Source: Streptacidiphilus rugosus AM-16 (lineage in GTDB: Bacteria > Actinomycetota > Actinomycetes > Streptomycetales > Streptomycetaceae). From it: 64,000 nucleotides of DNA. Positions 18,317 through 26,848 of the stretch are shown here, one piece after another. The translations under genes and the position numbers were made by a program. Location of the stretch: contig NZ_JQMJ01000004.1 of assembly GCF_000744655.1 (NCBI RefSeq), forward strand, positions 1,488,001 through 1,552,000, read 5' to 3'. Position 1 is the first letter of the stretch. Every line of letters starts with the position of its first letter. Below the pieces are notes generated by a model that saw only the letters and a program-made list of their open reading frames with translations, did no database searches and had not been told where the DNA came from.

Positions 18317-19546
18317 ATGCGGGGCGCTCGCACCTTACGCAGCGCGGTCGTGGTCACGGCCGGCGCGATCCTGCTCGGCGCGGCACTGACCGGGCCGCCG
18401 GCCGGGGCCGCACCCGCCGCCACGGCGGTGGCGGACGGGCTGCGGGACGTGATCGTCGTGGGCAACAGCCAGGCGGGCACCGTCAGCTTCGTCGACGCCC
18501 ACACCTTCGCCGTTCTGGGCTCACTGAACGTCACGGCCGACGCGCAGCAGCGCATCGCCGCGATGGACCCGATCCAGTGGGCCGGATTCCAGACCGTCAC
18601 CTCGGTCGAGGGCGGCAACCGTTGGGTGGACGACGCGCAACTGTCCCCCGACGGACGCCGGTTGTACGTCTCCCGGGGCAACCTCGACGACGTGGCCGGG
18701 TACGACCTCGCGACCGGCGCGCAACTGTGGCGCACCAGGCTCGACGGCTTCAAGGCCGACCACGCCGCGCTCTCCCCGGACGGCACCCGCTACGTCGTCT
18801 CCGCCACCACCGCGCAGAAGGCGGAGGTGCTGGACACGGCGAACGGCTCCGTCGTCGGCTCGTTCCCGACCGGCACCTACCCGCACCAGAACGACTACAG
18901 CGCGGACGGCCGCTACATCTACAACTCCAGCATCGGCGTGACCTCGCTGCCGAAGTCCCTGGAGTGGGCCAAGGGCACGTTCCAGCTCACCAAGGTCGAC
19001 GCGCGCACCCTCCAGGTGGTGCAGACCTGGCTGTTCCCGCACGGCATCCGCCCCAACATCATCGAGCCGGACGGCCGCACGATGTTCACCGACCTGTCCT
19101 ACCTCAACGGCTTCGCCCAGTTCGACCTGGCGACCGGCCGCCAGGTGCGGACGGTCCAGATGCCCTACAGCGCCGCGGGCTCGGCGCTGAGCCCCGACTC
19201 CTACCCGCAGAACTCGGCGCACCACGGGCTCGCCCTCTCCGGTGACGCCTCACGCGTGTGCGACGCGGGCACCATCGACGACTACACGGCGATCGTCGCC
19301 GCCGGCGACGGATCGACGGTGGGCACCGTCGACTACCCGACCGGCAGCCTGCCCTACTGGGCCACCAGCAGCGCCGACGGCACCCTGTGCTTCGTCTCCC
19401 TGAGCAAGGCGGGCGAGGTCTCCGTGGTCGACTTCGCCACGGCGAAGGAGCTCGCGCGAGTACCCGTGGGGGCGTTCCCGCAACGCGAGCGCACCGGCGC
19501 GATCGACCCCGCCGTGATCCCCGACCTGTCCCCCGCGGCGGGCTGA
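18317..19546 (+). CDS. Secreted YVTN/YncE-type beta-propeller protein
   Basis: A 409-residue exported protein with a Sec signal peptide (RSAVVVTAGAILLGAALTG, cleavage near A-G-A-A) behind a good ribosome site (AGGAGGG). The mature protein has seven-bladed propeller repeats of the YVTN type: VIVVGNSQAGTVSFVDAHTFAVLGSL, DAQLSPDGRRLYVSRGNLDDVAGYDLATG, AALSPDGTRYVVSATT, and so on. Such proteins are usually binding scaffolds; no catalytic residues can be named. It is a single gene followed by the ABC transporter operon. Confidence 0.82.
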   Translation: MRGARTLRSAVVVTAGAILLGAALTGPPAGAAPAATAVADGLRDVIVVGNSQAGTVSFVDAHTFAVLGSLNVTADAQQRIAAMDPIQWAGFQTVTSVEGGNRWVDDAQLSPDGRRLYVSRGNLDDVAGYDLATGAQLWRTRLDGFKADHAALSPDGTRYVVSATTAQKAEVLDTANGSVVGSFPTGTYPHQNDYSADGRYIYNSSIGVTSLPKSLEWAKGTFQLTKVDARTLQVVQTWLFPHGIRPNIIEPDGRTMFTDLSYLNGFAQFDLATGRQVRTVQMPYSAAGSALSPDSYPQNSAHHGLALSGDASRVCDAGTIDDYTAIVAAGDGSTVGTVDYPTGSLPYWATSSADGTLCFVSLSKAGEVSVVDFATAKELARVPVGAFPQRERTGAIDPAVIPDLSPAAG

Positions 19547-19637
19547 GTCCGCACCGGCGCCGTTGACATTTGTCATCAGGCGCCGGTGACGGGGCATCAC
19601 TACCCGCGAGGGCGCTCACGAGGGGAGGGTGGCGACC

Positions 19638-20543
19638 ATGGGGACGACACAGGCGGTGCTGACCGCCGAAGGGCTGCGGTACCGGTACGGGGAGACGCTC
19701 GCGCTGGACGGGGTCGGCCTGCGGGGCGACCCCGGGGAGTGCGTCGCGCTGCTCGGGCCGAACGGCGCGGGCAAGTCGACGCTGGTGGCGCTGAGCGTCG
19801 GGCTGCTGGCCCCGCAGCAGGGCACGGTGCGGGTGCTCGGCGGTGACCCGCGCCGCGCGGCGACCCGGCGACGGCTGGGCGTGGCGCAGCAGACGCTCGG
19901 TTTCCCCAACACGCTGACCGTCGGCGAGCTGGTGACCGGCGCCGCGGTACGCGGCGGCCTGCGGGCCTCGGCGGCCGCCCCGGTGCTGGCCGAGCTCGGC
20001 CTGGCCGAGCTGCGCGGCCGCCGGGTGCCGAAGCTGTCCGGCGGCCAGAAGCAACGCGTGCAGCTGGCCATGGCGCTGGTCACCGAGCCGGCCCTGCTGG
20101 TGCTCGACGAGCCGACCGTGGGCCTGGACACCTCGGCCAGGCGGCACTTCTGGAAGATCCTGGAGCGGCGCAGGGCACAGGGCGCCGCGGTGCTGGTGAC
20201 CACCCACCTGATCGAGGAGTCGGCCGCGGTCGCGGACCGCGTGGTCGTGCTCGACCGCGGCCGGATCCTGGCCGACGCGCCGCCCGAGGAGCTGGTGTCC
20301 CGCCTGCCCGACCGGACGGTCACCGTCAGCACCCGCCTGGACCGGCGGGAGCTGGAGAGCCTGCCGGGGGTGCTCTCGGTCACCGCCGAGCACGGGCTGA
20401 CGCGGATTCAGACCCGCTCGCCCGAGGACCTGCTGCGGGCGCTGCTGGCCAGGGACGAGCAGGTGTCGGAACTGCGGGTGCAGGACGCGGGCCTGGAGGA
20501 AGCCGTGCTCGCGCTGACGGACGAGGCGGAGGCGGCACTGTGA
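19638..20543 (+). CDS. ABC transporter ATP-binding protein
   Basis: A 301-residue ABC-2-type ATPase. Walker A is LLGPNGAGKSTLV (~40), the Q-loop region is RLGVAQQTLGFP, the signature is KLSGGQKQRVQLAM (~135), Walker B is LLVLDEPTVGLD (~155), and the switch His is in LVTTHLIEES. The C-terminal ~80 residues form the regulatory extension common in drug/lipid exporters. ATG 19638 lies 8 bp after AGGGGAGG. It is the first gene of a translationally coupled four-gene operon with a permease, a histidine kinase and a response regulator. Confidence 0.92.
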   Translation: MGTTQAVLTAEGLRYRYGETLALDGVGLRGDPGECVALLGPNGAGKSTLVALSVGLLAPQQGTVRVLGGDPRRAATRRRLGVAQQTLGFPNTLTVGELVTGAAVRGGLRASAAAPVLAELGLAELRGRRVPKLSGGQKQRVQLAMALVTEPALLVLDEPTVGLDTSARRHFWKILERRRAQGAAVLVTTHLIEESAAVADRVVVLDRGRILADAPPEELVSRLPDRTVTVSTRLDRRELESLPGVLSVTAEHGLTRIQTRSPEDLLRALLARDEQVSELRVQDAGLEEAVLALTDEAEAAL

Positions 20544-21286
20544 GCGGGCTGACGGCACGGGTCTTCGGAGTGGAGCTCAGGGACGAGCTGCGGGCGATCG
20601 TGCGCGAGCCCACCTCGCTGTTCTTCAGCATCCTGATGCCGGTCGGCTTCTTCGTGCTGTTCAACCTGCTCTACGGGCAGAAGACCACCCAGGGCATCTC
20701 GGCCGGCACGGCCATGGTGGCGACCTTCGGCACCTACGGCGTGATCACGGTGGCGGCGCTGCAACCGGGGATCGGCGTCGCGCAGGACCGCGACCTCGGC
20801 TGGCTGCGGATGAAGCGGGTCTCCGCGGTGCCGATCGGCGTCAGCCTGGCGGCCAAGGCCACGGCCGCGCTGCTCTACGCCGTGGGCGTGCTGGTGCTGA
20901 TGGGCGTGACGGCCGCGGCCTTCGGCACGCTGCACGCCTCGGCCTGGCAGCTGGCGCGCGTGGCGGTGGTACTTCTGCTCGGCACCGTGCCGTTCACGCT
21001 CGCAAGCGTGGCGGTGGGACTGCGGTTCCGCACCAACGCGACGATCGCACTGCTCAACGCGATGCTCTTCCCACTGGCGGTACTGTCGGGCCTGTGGATC
21101 CCGCTCCAGTTCCTGCCCAGGACGGTCCGTCAGATCGCCAGGTTCCTGCCCACCTACCACCTGGCCCAGCTCGGTCTCGCGCAGCTGAGCTCCGGCAGTG
21201 TGCTGATCCACGTCTTCGCCCTGCTGGTGACGACGGCGGCGGCGCTCGGGCTGGCGATGCTGGCCTACCGGCACGCCCGGATATGA
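20540..21286 (+). CDS. ABC-2 type transporter permease
   Basis: A 248-residue membrane protein with six predicted helices, among them LFFSILMPVGFFVLFNLLYG, AALLYAVGVLVLMGVTAAAFG, TIALLNAMLFPLAVLSGLWIPLQFLP and VFALLVTTAAALGLAMLAYRH. It carries the ABC-2 permease pattern around LSGLWIP. It overlaps the ATPase gene by 4 bp (GTGA). Substrate unknown. Confidence 0.88.
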   Translation: MSGLTARVFGVELRDELRAIVREPTSLFFSILMPVGFFVLFNLLYGQKTTQGISAGTAMVATFGTYGVITVAALQPGIGVAQDRDLGWLRMKRVSAVPIGVSLAAKATAALLYAVGVLVLMGVTAAAFGTLHASAWQLARVAVVLLLGTVPFTLASVAVGLRFRTNATIALLNAMLFPLAVLSGLWIPLQFLPRTVRQIARFLPTYHLAQLGLAQLSSGSVLIHVFALLVTTAAALGLAMLAYRHARI

Positions 21287-22377
21287 GCCGCCTGGCCGCC
21301 AGACTGCGGACCTGGGACTGGGTCTACCTCGGCTATCTGCTGTTCGTGCCCGCGCAGCCGTACTTCTCCCCCCGTCCGGCGTGGTGGGAGTGGCCGCTGG
21401 CCGTGGGGGTGTGCGCCGCCACGGCGGTGCTGTACGCGGTGAAGCTGCTGCGCGGTCCCGACGCGCGGCATCTGTGGACGGCGATCGTGCCGATGGCGGC
21501 CGTCGGCACGGCGGCCACCCCGTTCAACACCAACGCGAGCGTGCTCTTCGTCTACGCGGCGGCCGTGGTGGGCGACACCCTTTCCTGGCGCGAGGCGCGG
21601 CTGTGGTTCGCGGCGCTGACGGTCCTGGACAGCGCCGCGGCCGCGGTCTCACGGGTGCCGATGCCCTACCGACTGTGGGGTTTCGCGTCGGCGACCGTGC
21701 TGATCTGGGTGATCGGGCTGCTCGAACTGCGGCAGCGCGACCGGCGGCAGGAGTGGGAGAACCAGCGGCTGCGCACCGCCCAGGTGGAGCTGCTGGCCAC
21801 CCTCGCCGAGCGCGAGCGGATCGCGCGCGACCTGCACGACCTGCTCGGGCACTCGCTGACCGCCGTGGTGATGCGCGCCCAGCTGACCAAGGAGCTGGTG
21901 CCGGTCGACGCGGAGCGCGCCAGGGCCGAGGCCGAGGAGATCGAACGCAACGCCCGCGACGCGCTCGCGGCGGTGCGCAGCACCGTCACCGGCTGGCGAC
22001 GCACCACCGTCCGCGACGAACTGGAAGCGGCGCGGCGGGCGTTGGCGGGGACGGGGGTGACCCTGCGGGTGGACCTCGACGCCGACCCGCCGCTGGTCGC
22101 CTCGGTCGAGCACGCGCTGGGCCTGGCGATGCGCGAGGCCGTGACCAACGTGGCCCGGCACGCCCGGGCCACCCACTGCCGGATCGGACTGGACGCGGAC
22201 GGCGGGCGGGTGCGCTTGGTGGTCGCGGACGACGGGATCGGCGGCACGGCCCCCGAGGGCACCGGGCTGACCGGGATGCGCGAGCGGATCGCCAAGCTCG
22301 GCGGCGCGGTCCAGCGCACCGGCGCGGCCGGCACGACGCTGACGATCACCGTGCCGATCCGGGCGGTGGCCGGGTGA
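21283..22377 (+). CDS. Sensor histidine kinase (DesK/HPK7 type)
   Basis: A 364-residue kinase starting at an ATG overlapping the permease stop (ATGA). The N-terminal ~145 residues form five or so membrane helices. The dimerisation/phosphoacceptor region ERERIARDLHDLLGHSLTAVVMRAQL (H-box, H ~183) and the ATPase motifs REAVTNVARHA, VADDGIGG and GTGLTGMRERI are those of the HisKA_3 family. It pairs with the next gene. In this arrangement the system usually controls the adjacent exporter. Confidence 0.92.
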   Translation: MSRLAARLRTWDWVYLGYLLFVPAQPYFSPRPAWWEWPLAVGVCAATAVLYAVKLLRGPDARHLWTAIVPMAAVGTAATPFNTNASVLFVYAAAVVGDTLSWREARLWFAALTVLDSAAAAVSRVPMPYRLWGFASATVLIWVIGLLELRQRDRRQEWENQRLRTAQVELLATLAERERIARDLHDLLGHSLTAVVMRAQLTKELVPVDAERARAEAEEIERNARDALAAVRSTVTGWRRTTVRDELEAARRALAGTGVTLRVDLDADPPLVASVEHALGLAMREAVTNVARHARATHCRIGLDADGGRVRLVVADDGIGGTAPEGTGLTGMRERIAKLGGAVQRTGAAGTTLTITVPIRAVAG

Positions 22378-22976
22378 TCCGCGTGGTGCTGGCCGAGGAC
22401 CAGGGCATGGTGCTGGGCGCGTTCGCCGCCCTGCTGGACCTGCAGCCCGACATCACGGTGGTGGCGACGGCGACCAACGGCGACGACGCGCTGACGGCGG
22501 TGCGCGCGCACCGCCCCGACGTGCTGGTGACCGACATCGAGATGCCCGGCCGCACCGGTCTCGACCTGGCCGCCGAACTGAGCCGCACCGGCGACCCGGC
22601 CCGGGTGCTGATCGTGACCACCTTCGCCCGCAGCGGCTACCTGCGCCGCGCGGTCGACGCCGGCGTGGCGGGCTACGTCCTCAAGGACGCCCCGATCGGC
22701 GAACTGGCCGCGGCCCTGCGCCGGGTGCACGCGGGCGAGCGGGTGGTCGCGCCGGAACTCGCGGTGGCCGCCTGGGACTCGGCCGACCCGCTCACCGACA
22801 GGGAACGCGAACTGCTGCGCGCGGTCGCCGACGGGGCCAGCAACACGGAGATCGCAGCCCGCCTCTTCCTGGCCGAGGGCACCGTCCGCAACTACCTCTC
22901 CACCGCGATGGCCAAACTGGGCGCCCGCAACCGCACCGAGGCGGCCCGCACGGCGCTGTCGCGCGGCTGGCTGTAA
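22374..22976 (+). CDS. LuxR-type response regulator (NarL/DesR family)
   Basis: A 200-residue response regulator starting at GTG 22374, overlapping the kinase stop. The receiver has the acidic pair ED (VVLAEDQGMV) and the phosphoacceptor Asp in VLVTDIEMPG, followed by TTFARSGYLRRAVDAGVAGYVLKDAP. The C-terminal LuxR HTH is LTDRERELLRAVADGASNTEIAARLFLAEGTVRNYLS. It is the output of the adjacent kinase. Confidence 0.93.
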   Translation: MIRVVLAEDQGMVLGAFAALLDLQPDITVVATATNGDDALTAVRAHRPDVLVTDIEMPGRTGLDLAAELSRTGDPARVLIVTTFARSGYLRRAVDAGVAGYVLKDAPIGELAAALRRVHAGERVVAPELAVAAWDSADPLTDRERELLRAVADGASNTEIAARLFLAEGTVRNYLSTAMAKLGARNRTEAARTALSRGWL

Positions 22977-23231
22977 CGCTGCGGCCTGGCGTACTCGACC
23001 GGGCCCGCGGCGCGGCGAACCCCCGGCGCAGCCCGTACCTGGCCCGACCGTCAGGCGGACGCATGGTGACGTCCTCGGTCCGGTCACGGCGCCCGGCCGG
23101 ACCACGGCGAGGATCGGCCCCAGGCGCTCGGCCCAGAGCCTCGCCTCCGTCTACCAGGGCCAGGGGCGCGCGGGCATCGACTCGGTCCCTGGTGACCGGC
23201 CCGGGGGCGGGGCGAGGTGCGCGACGGCGGG

Positions 23232-25223
23232 TCAGGACAGCGCGAAGAGCAGGTCGTGGAGCGGGCGGCCGGTGCCGTGCCAGATGGAGAGGGAGTAGAC
23301 GCTGATCGGGTAGTGGACCCAGCGCGGCGGGGCCCAGACCGTGCCGCGCACGGTGGCGCCCCGGCCGTCGGCGTCCAGGCTGGAGGGGACGTCGCCGGCG
23401 TCGACCAGCAGGTCCCAGGCCCGCCGGGGCACGGCGAACTCCGCCTCGTGCAGCTCGCCGCGCATGCTGGCGCGGAGAATCGTCGTCGCCGCGAGGTCCA
23501 GGCTGAGGGCGCCGTCGACCAGCGCGCGGTCGATCTCGTGGCCGGCGGCGGTCAGCCGGGCGCAGAGCCGGTCGACGGCGTCGGTGAGCAGGTTCCTCGC
23601 GGCGCGTTCGGTGCCCGCGGCCCGGCACAGCAGGGCCTGGAAGTGCACCTCCTCCGGCACCACGACCCGGTCGCCGATCACGGTCCGCAGCAGCGCCATG
23701 TCCACGTCCCCCGGCTCCCGGTAGCCGGCGGCGACGTTGCGGGCCACCGCGCGCAGGAACGGGTCGGCGCAGTCCTCCAGCAGGAACGACCAGAGCTGGT
23801 CGCAGAGTTCGACCATGCGCACACCGGTGGTCATGTGCAGCACGCGGAGCGCGCAGCGGAGCAGGATCTTCTGGAACAGTGTCATGGAGACGCGGAACGC
23901 CATGCCGTCGACCCACTCCTCGGTCGTCATGGTGTCGTGCGCGACGACGACCTCGGCGACGAGTTCGGGGTTGGTGATGTCGGCCGGCATCCACCGGGTG
24001 GTCAGTTTGTGCTTGTCCTGGAAGGACTCGCGCGAGTACTCGGTGTTGTTGAGCAGCAGCAGCGGATAGATCACCGGCGAGCCGCCCGCCGTCAGCACCT
24101 CCTCGGCCCCGGCCAGATAGGACTCGTGGGTCTCCCCCGGCAGGCCCCAGATCAGGTCGGTGTAGGTGGGCACGTCCAGCGCGCGGAAGCGGGAGAGCAG
24201 CCGCCGGTAGTGGTCGGTGCGGATGTTGGCCCGGTTGGCGATCTTCAGCACGTCCGGGTCGAAGGACTGCGCGGACAGCGTGATCGCGCCGGTGAGTTCG
24301 GCGGCGTGGAGCATGCCGGCGATCTCCACGATGCGGTCGTTGCCGTTCTTCGCCCAGTTGGTGCTGATGATCAGCCGCTTGTCGTGGCGCCGGGTGAGCT
24401 CCACGATGTGCTCGGCGATCTGCCGGTCCCTGGCGATGATCCCGAAGTTCGCGTCCGCGATGAAGAGGGTGGCGTCGGTCGGCATCAGCCGTACCAGCCG
24501 GTCGAGTTCGGCGAAGATCCGGTCCAGGTCGAACTGGCGCACCTTGGAGTTGGTGGCGCCGCCCCAGTAGCAGAAGGCGCACTTGTAGGGGCAGCCGCGG
24601 TTGGTCTCGTAGACGATCATCGACGAGCCGGTGATCTCCGCGTCGGAGTAGACCGGGGAGAGGATCGGCGAGACGACCTGCTCGAGGTCGGTGATCCGGT
24701 CCGCGTCCGCGTTGGTGACGACGGCGCCCTCGGACCAGTAGCTGATGCCGGGGATCGCGGCGAGGTCGCCCTCGGCCAGGAAGCAACCGATCAGGTCGCG
24801 GAACCGCAGTTCGCCCTCGCCGTGGACCAGCACGTCCACCCAGGGAGCCTCGGCGAACAGCGGATCCTGCTGGTAGCTCACGTCGTTGCCGCCGAGGACG
24901 ACGCGGCAGTCGGGCCAGCGCAGCTTCACCCGGCGGGCCAGCTCCAGGGACTGGGCCCGGTTCCAGAAGAACACGGTAAGCGCGACGGCGAACGGCTCGT
25001 CGTCCCAGGAGTCGAGCAGCTCGTCCATGGCCTGCTCGCCGCCGCTCTGCTCGCGCACGCTGATGCGGAAGTCGCAGGCTTCGTCGAGCTCCGGGTCGGC
25101 GACCGCGGTGGCCTTGAGATAGCCGAGGGTGACGCTGTAGCGGACACCGTGCATCGCGGTGAACTCGACGAGCTGAACCGTTTTCTTCTTCACTGCGGCC
25201 ACGGCCGGCCAGGTGGAGGTCAT
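23232..25223 (-). CDS. B12-binding radical SAM protein, probable RiPP tailoring enzyme
   Basis: A 663-residue radical SAM protein. The [4Fe-4S] motif is CPYKCAFC (C-x3-C-x2-C) at residues ~215-222, after an N-terminal part with the cobalamin-domain pattern (CRVVLGGNDVSY ... WVDVLVHGEGELRF). The barrel continues with FIADANFGI and PTYTDLIWGLPGET. A ~200-residue C-terminal domain follows. ATG 25223 sits behind GGGAG. B12-type radical SAM enzymes often methylate unreactive carbons of RiPPs, including in thiopeptide pathways. Here the gene is divergent from the precursor operon across a shared 295-bp region, so a role in tailoring the peptide is likely but unproved. Confidence 0.82.
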   Translation of the reverse strand: MTSTWPAVAAVKKKTVQLVEFTAMHGVRYSVTLGYLKATAVADPELDEACDFRISVREQSGGEQAMDELLDSWDDEPFAVALTVFFWNRAQSLELARRVKLRWPDCRVVLGGNDVSYQQDPLFAEAPWVDVLVHGEGELRFRDLIGCFLAEGDLAAIPGISYWSEGAVVTNADADRITDLEQVVSPILSPVYSDAEITGSSMIVYETNRGCPYKCAFCYWGGATNSKVRQFDLDRIFAELDRLVRLMPTDATLFIADANFGIIARDRQIAEHIVELTRRHDKRLIISTNWAKNGNDRIVEIAGMLHAAELTGAITLSAQSFDPDVLKIANRANIRTDHYRRLLSRFRALDVPTYTDLIWGLPGETHESYLAGAEEVLTAGGSPVIYPLLLLNNTEYSRESFQDKHKLTTRWMPADITNPELVAEVVVAHDTMTTEEWVDGMAFRVSMTLFQKILLRCALRVLHMTTGVRMVELCDQLWSFLLEDCADPFLRAVARNVAAGYREPGDVDMALLRTVIGDRVVVPEEVHFQALLCRAAGTERAARNLLTDAVDRLCARLTAAGHEIDRALVDGALSLDLAATTILRASMRGELHEAEFAVPRRAWDLLVDAGDVPSSLDADGRGATVRGTVWAPPRWVHYPISVYSLSIWHGTGRPLHDLLFALS

Positions 25224-25374
25224 GGCTCCCAATCCGTGCAGTCGGCAACAGGCACACACGGTCGCAGCGCGGGCCGACGCAGTCAATAACGCTTCCTTCG
25301 AACCGTAAGTATCCCCGGTGATACCGACCGCCGAATTGAATACTTTGCCCCGGGAGCGGCCCGCCTGTCGGATA

Positions 25375-25403
25375 TTGACGACTTCGGTGGCCCCCTGTAG
25401 CGT
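25375..25403 (+). promoter_or_regulatory. Predicted vegetative promoter of the RiPP operon
   Basis: TTGACG (25375-25380), a 17-bp spacer and TAGCGT (25398-25403) fit the streptomycete HrdB-type consensus well. It lies 115 bp upstream of the luciferase-like gene and would drive that gene, the precursors and probably the downstream operon. Confidence 0.55.
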
Positions 25404-25482
25404 CGGCCAGGAAAGACCCCCCGGCTCCGCGCTCACAGAGGCCTCGGACCGTGTGGATGACCACCGCAGACGTCGATCTCGC

Positions 25483-25499
25483 GGATATCCCGGATATCC
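25483..25499. promoter_or_regulatory. Tandem palindromes GGATATCC-C-GGATATCC
   Basis: Two copies of the palindrome GGATATCC start 9 bp apart, just downstream of the predicted promoter and 20 bp before the luciferase-like start. They are AT-richer than their surroundings and well placed to act as an operator or 5'-UTR element. Confidence 0.4.
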
Positions 25500-25518
25500 G
25501 GTTCAAGGAGTGGTATCG

Positions 25519-26583
25519 GTGCGCTTCGGGCTTTCTCTTCTTCCTGACTGCACGCCGGAGACCAAATCTCCGCAGGACTATTTCAGCGACGCGCTGGAAT
25601 TGTCGGTGCAAGCGGAACTCGGTGGTCTTGATTCCGTCAAGATGACCGAGCACTATCTGCATTACTACGGCGGGTACTGCCCGAGCCCGCTGGGATTCCT
25701 CTCCGCCGTGGCCGCCAGGACGAGCTCGGTGCGGCTGATGACCGGCTGTGTGCTGCCGGTCTTCCACCATCCGATCCAACTGGCCGCCGAGGCCGCGCAG
25801 GTGGACGCGATCAGCGGCGGCCGGCTCGACGTCGGCTTCGCCCGGGCCTATCTGCCCGACGAGTTCGACGCGCTGGGCCTCGCGATGGAGGAGAGCACCG
25901 ACCGCTTCAGGGAGACCATCCGCGCGGTGCTGCGCATCTGGACCGAGGAGAAGGTCACCGAGGACACGCCGTTCTTCTCCTACCGCGACGTCACCGGACT
26001 GCCGCGGCCCACCCAGCAGCCGCATCCGCCGGTCTGGGGGGCGGCGGTCCGCACCCCGGAGAGCTTCTCCTGGCTGGGCACCGAGGGCATGGGGCTGCTG
26101 ATCACACCCCTGATCTCGCCGCACGAGTTCCGCGGCCACCTCACCCTCTACCGGGAGGCGTTCGAGGCCGCGCACGGCGGCACCGCACTGCGTCCCCGGG
26201 TCACGGCCAGCCTGCCGCTGGTGGTCGCCGACACCGACGCGCAGGCCGAGGAGATCGCCGAGACCTACCTGCGGCGCTACCTGGACGTGTGGGCGCTGGC
26301 GGTGAACGCCTGGGACCGCAGGGAGTCCTCGGCCTATCAGGGTTACTCCGGCTTCGGCTGGATGCTGCGCGGCCTCCAGCCGGCCAAGCTCTACCGCGAG
26401 GGCGGCGCGATCGTCGGCTCCCCGGCCACCGTCATCGACCGGATCCGCGCCTTCAACGACCACATCGGCGGCGTCGACCAGATCCTCTGGCAGATCGACT
26501 TCGGCGCGATGCCGCTCACCGAGGCTGGGCAGACCTTGGAGCTCTTCTGCAACAAGGTGCTGCCCGAAGTGAAATCACTGTGA
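25519..26583 (+). CDS. Luciferase-like (LLM) flavin-dependent oxidoreductase, RiPP-associated
   Basis: A 354-residue (beta/alpha)8 protein of the bacterial luciferase superfamily, probably using FMNH2 or F420H2. Typical features are MTEHYLHYYGGYCPSPLGFLSAVAARTSSVRLMTGCVLPVFHHPIQLAAEAAQVDAISGGRLDVGFAR split over residues ~35-110 and PVWGAAVRTPESFSWLG. GTG 25519 is chosen because AAGGAG ends 8 bp before it. It is the first gene of the precursor operon, 38 bp before precursor 1. It is probably an oxidative tailoring enzyme of the peptide product; the substrate is not predictable. Confidence 0.83.
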   Translation: MRFGLSLLPDCTPETKSPQDYFSDALELSVQAELGGLDSVKMTEHYLHYYGGYCPSPLGFLSAVAARTSSVRLMTGCVLPVFHHPIQLAAEAAQVDAISGGRLDVGFARAYLPDEFDALGLAMEESTDRFRETIRAVLRIWTEEKVTEDTPFFSYRDVTGLPRPTQQPHPPVWGAAVRTPESFSWLGTEGMGLLITPLISPHEFRGHLTLYREAFEAAHGGTALRPRVTASLPLVVADTDAQAEEIAETYLRRYLDVWALAVNAWDRRESSAYQGYSGFGWMLRGLQPAKLYREGGAIVGSPATVIDRIRAFNDHIGGVDQILWQIDFGAMPLTEAGQTLELFCNKVLPEVKSL

Positions 26584-26621
26584 CGACTCGTCACCCGGAA
26601 CGCGAGAGGGGGTGTGAAGAC

Positions 26622-26789
26622 ATGGAGGGATTCGAGGACCTGGTGCTGGACGACGGCGCCTTCGAGCTCGTCGACCTGGGCGAGGTGGTTCCCGCGTCGG
26701 TGACGGCCGGCTACGGCCTGACCGAGCTGTCGGCTTCCGGCGGCCAGAGCAGCTGTTGCTGCTGCTGCCCGTGCTGCTCCTGCACCTGA
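26622..26789 (+). CDS. RiPP precursor peptide 1 (thiopeptide/azole type)
   Basis: A 55-residue peptide. The leader (residues 1-~41) is acidic, MEGFEDLVLDDGAFELVDLG, then TAGYGLTELSAS, which resembles thiopeptide leaders (F-E-L-x-D-x-G ... L-T-A-G-H-G-M-T-E-V-G-A-S). The core is GGQSSCCCCCPCCSCT: eight Cys, three Ser, one Pro and one Thr in the last 14 positions. Ser44 and Ser53 are nine positions apart, the spacing of Ser1 and Ser10 in 26-membered thiopeptides; Ser43 and Ser53 would give the 29-membered class. It lies 38 bp after the luciferase-like gene, behind GAGAGGGGGTG. It is almost identical to precursor 2. Confidence 0.93.
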   Translation: MEGFEDLVLDDGAFELVDLGEVVPASVTAGYGLTELSASGGQSSCCCCCPCCSCT

Positions 26790-26848
26790 TTCAGGGTGCC
26801 GGTGTTCCCACCGCACGTCACAGCGAGAAGGGGAGGAGGTGTAGAGAC

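Noticed and set aside
19638-22976. ABC exporter and two-component system as immunity part of the RiPP cluster
   Set aside because: Close to the cluster but separated by a 255-bp gap and the oppositely oriented radical SAM gene; the cluster has its own exporter. Possible, not supported.
22977-23231. Possible gene remnant in the gap between the response regulator and radical SAM genes
   Set aside because: Short frames on both strands were read; none has recognisable domains, a ribosome site or normal composition.
25270-25290. TTGACT (minus strand) as -35 of the radical SAM gene promoter
   Set aside because: No acceptable -10 hexamer at 16-19 bp; the region surely contains a promoter but this pair does not convince.
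22792-26463. 1223-codon frame on the minus strand through the radical SAM and luciferase-like region
   Set aside because: Low-complexity Arg/Ala/Gly-rich antisense reading, typical of high-GC DNA; real genes occupy the other frames.
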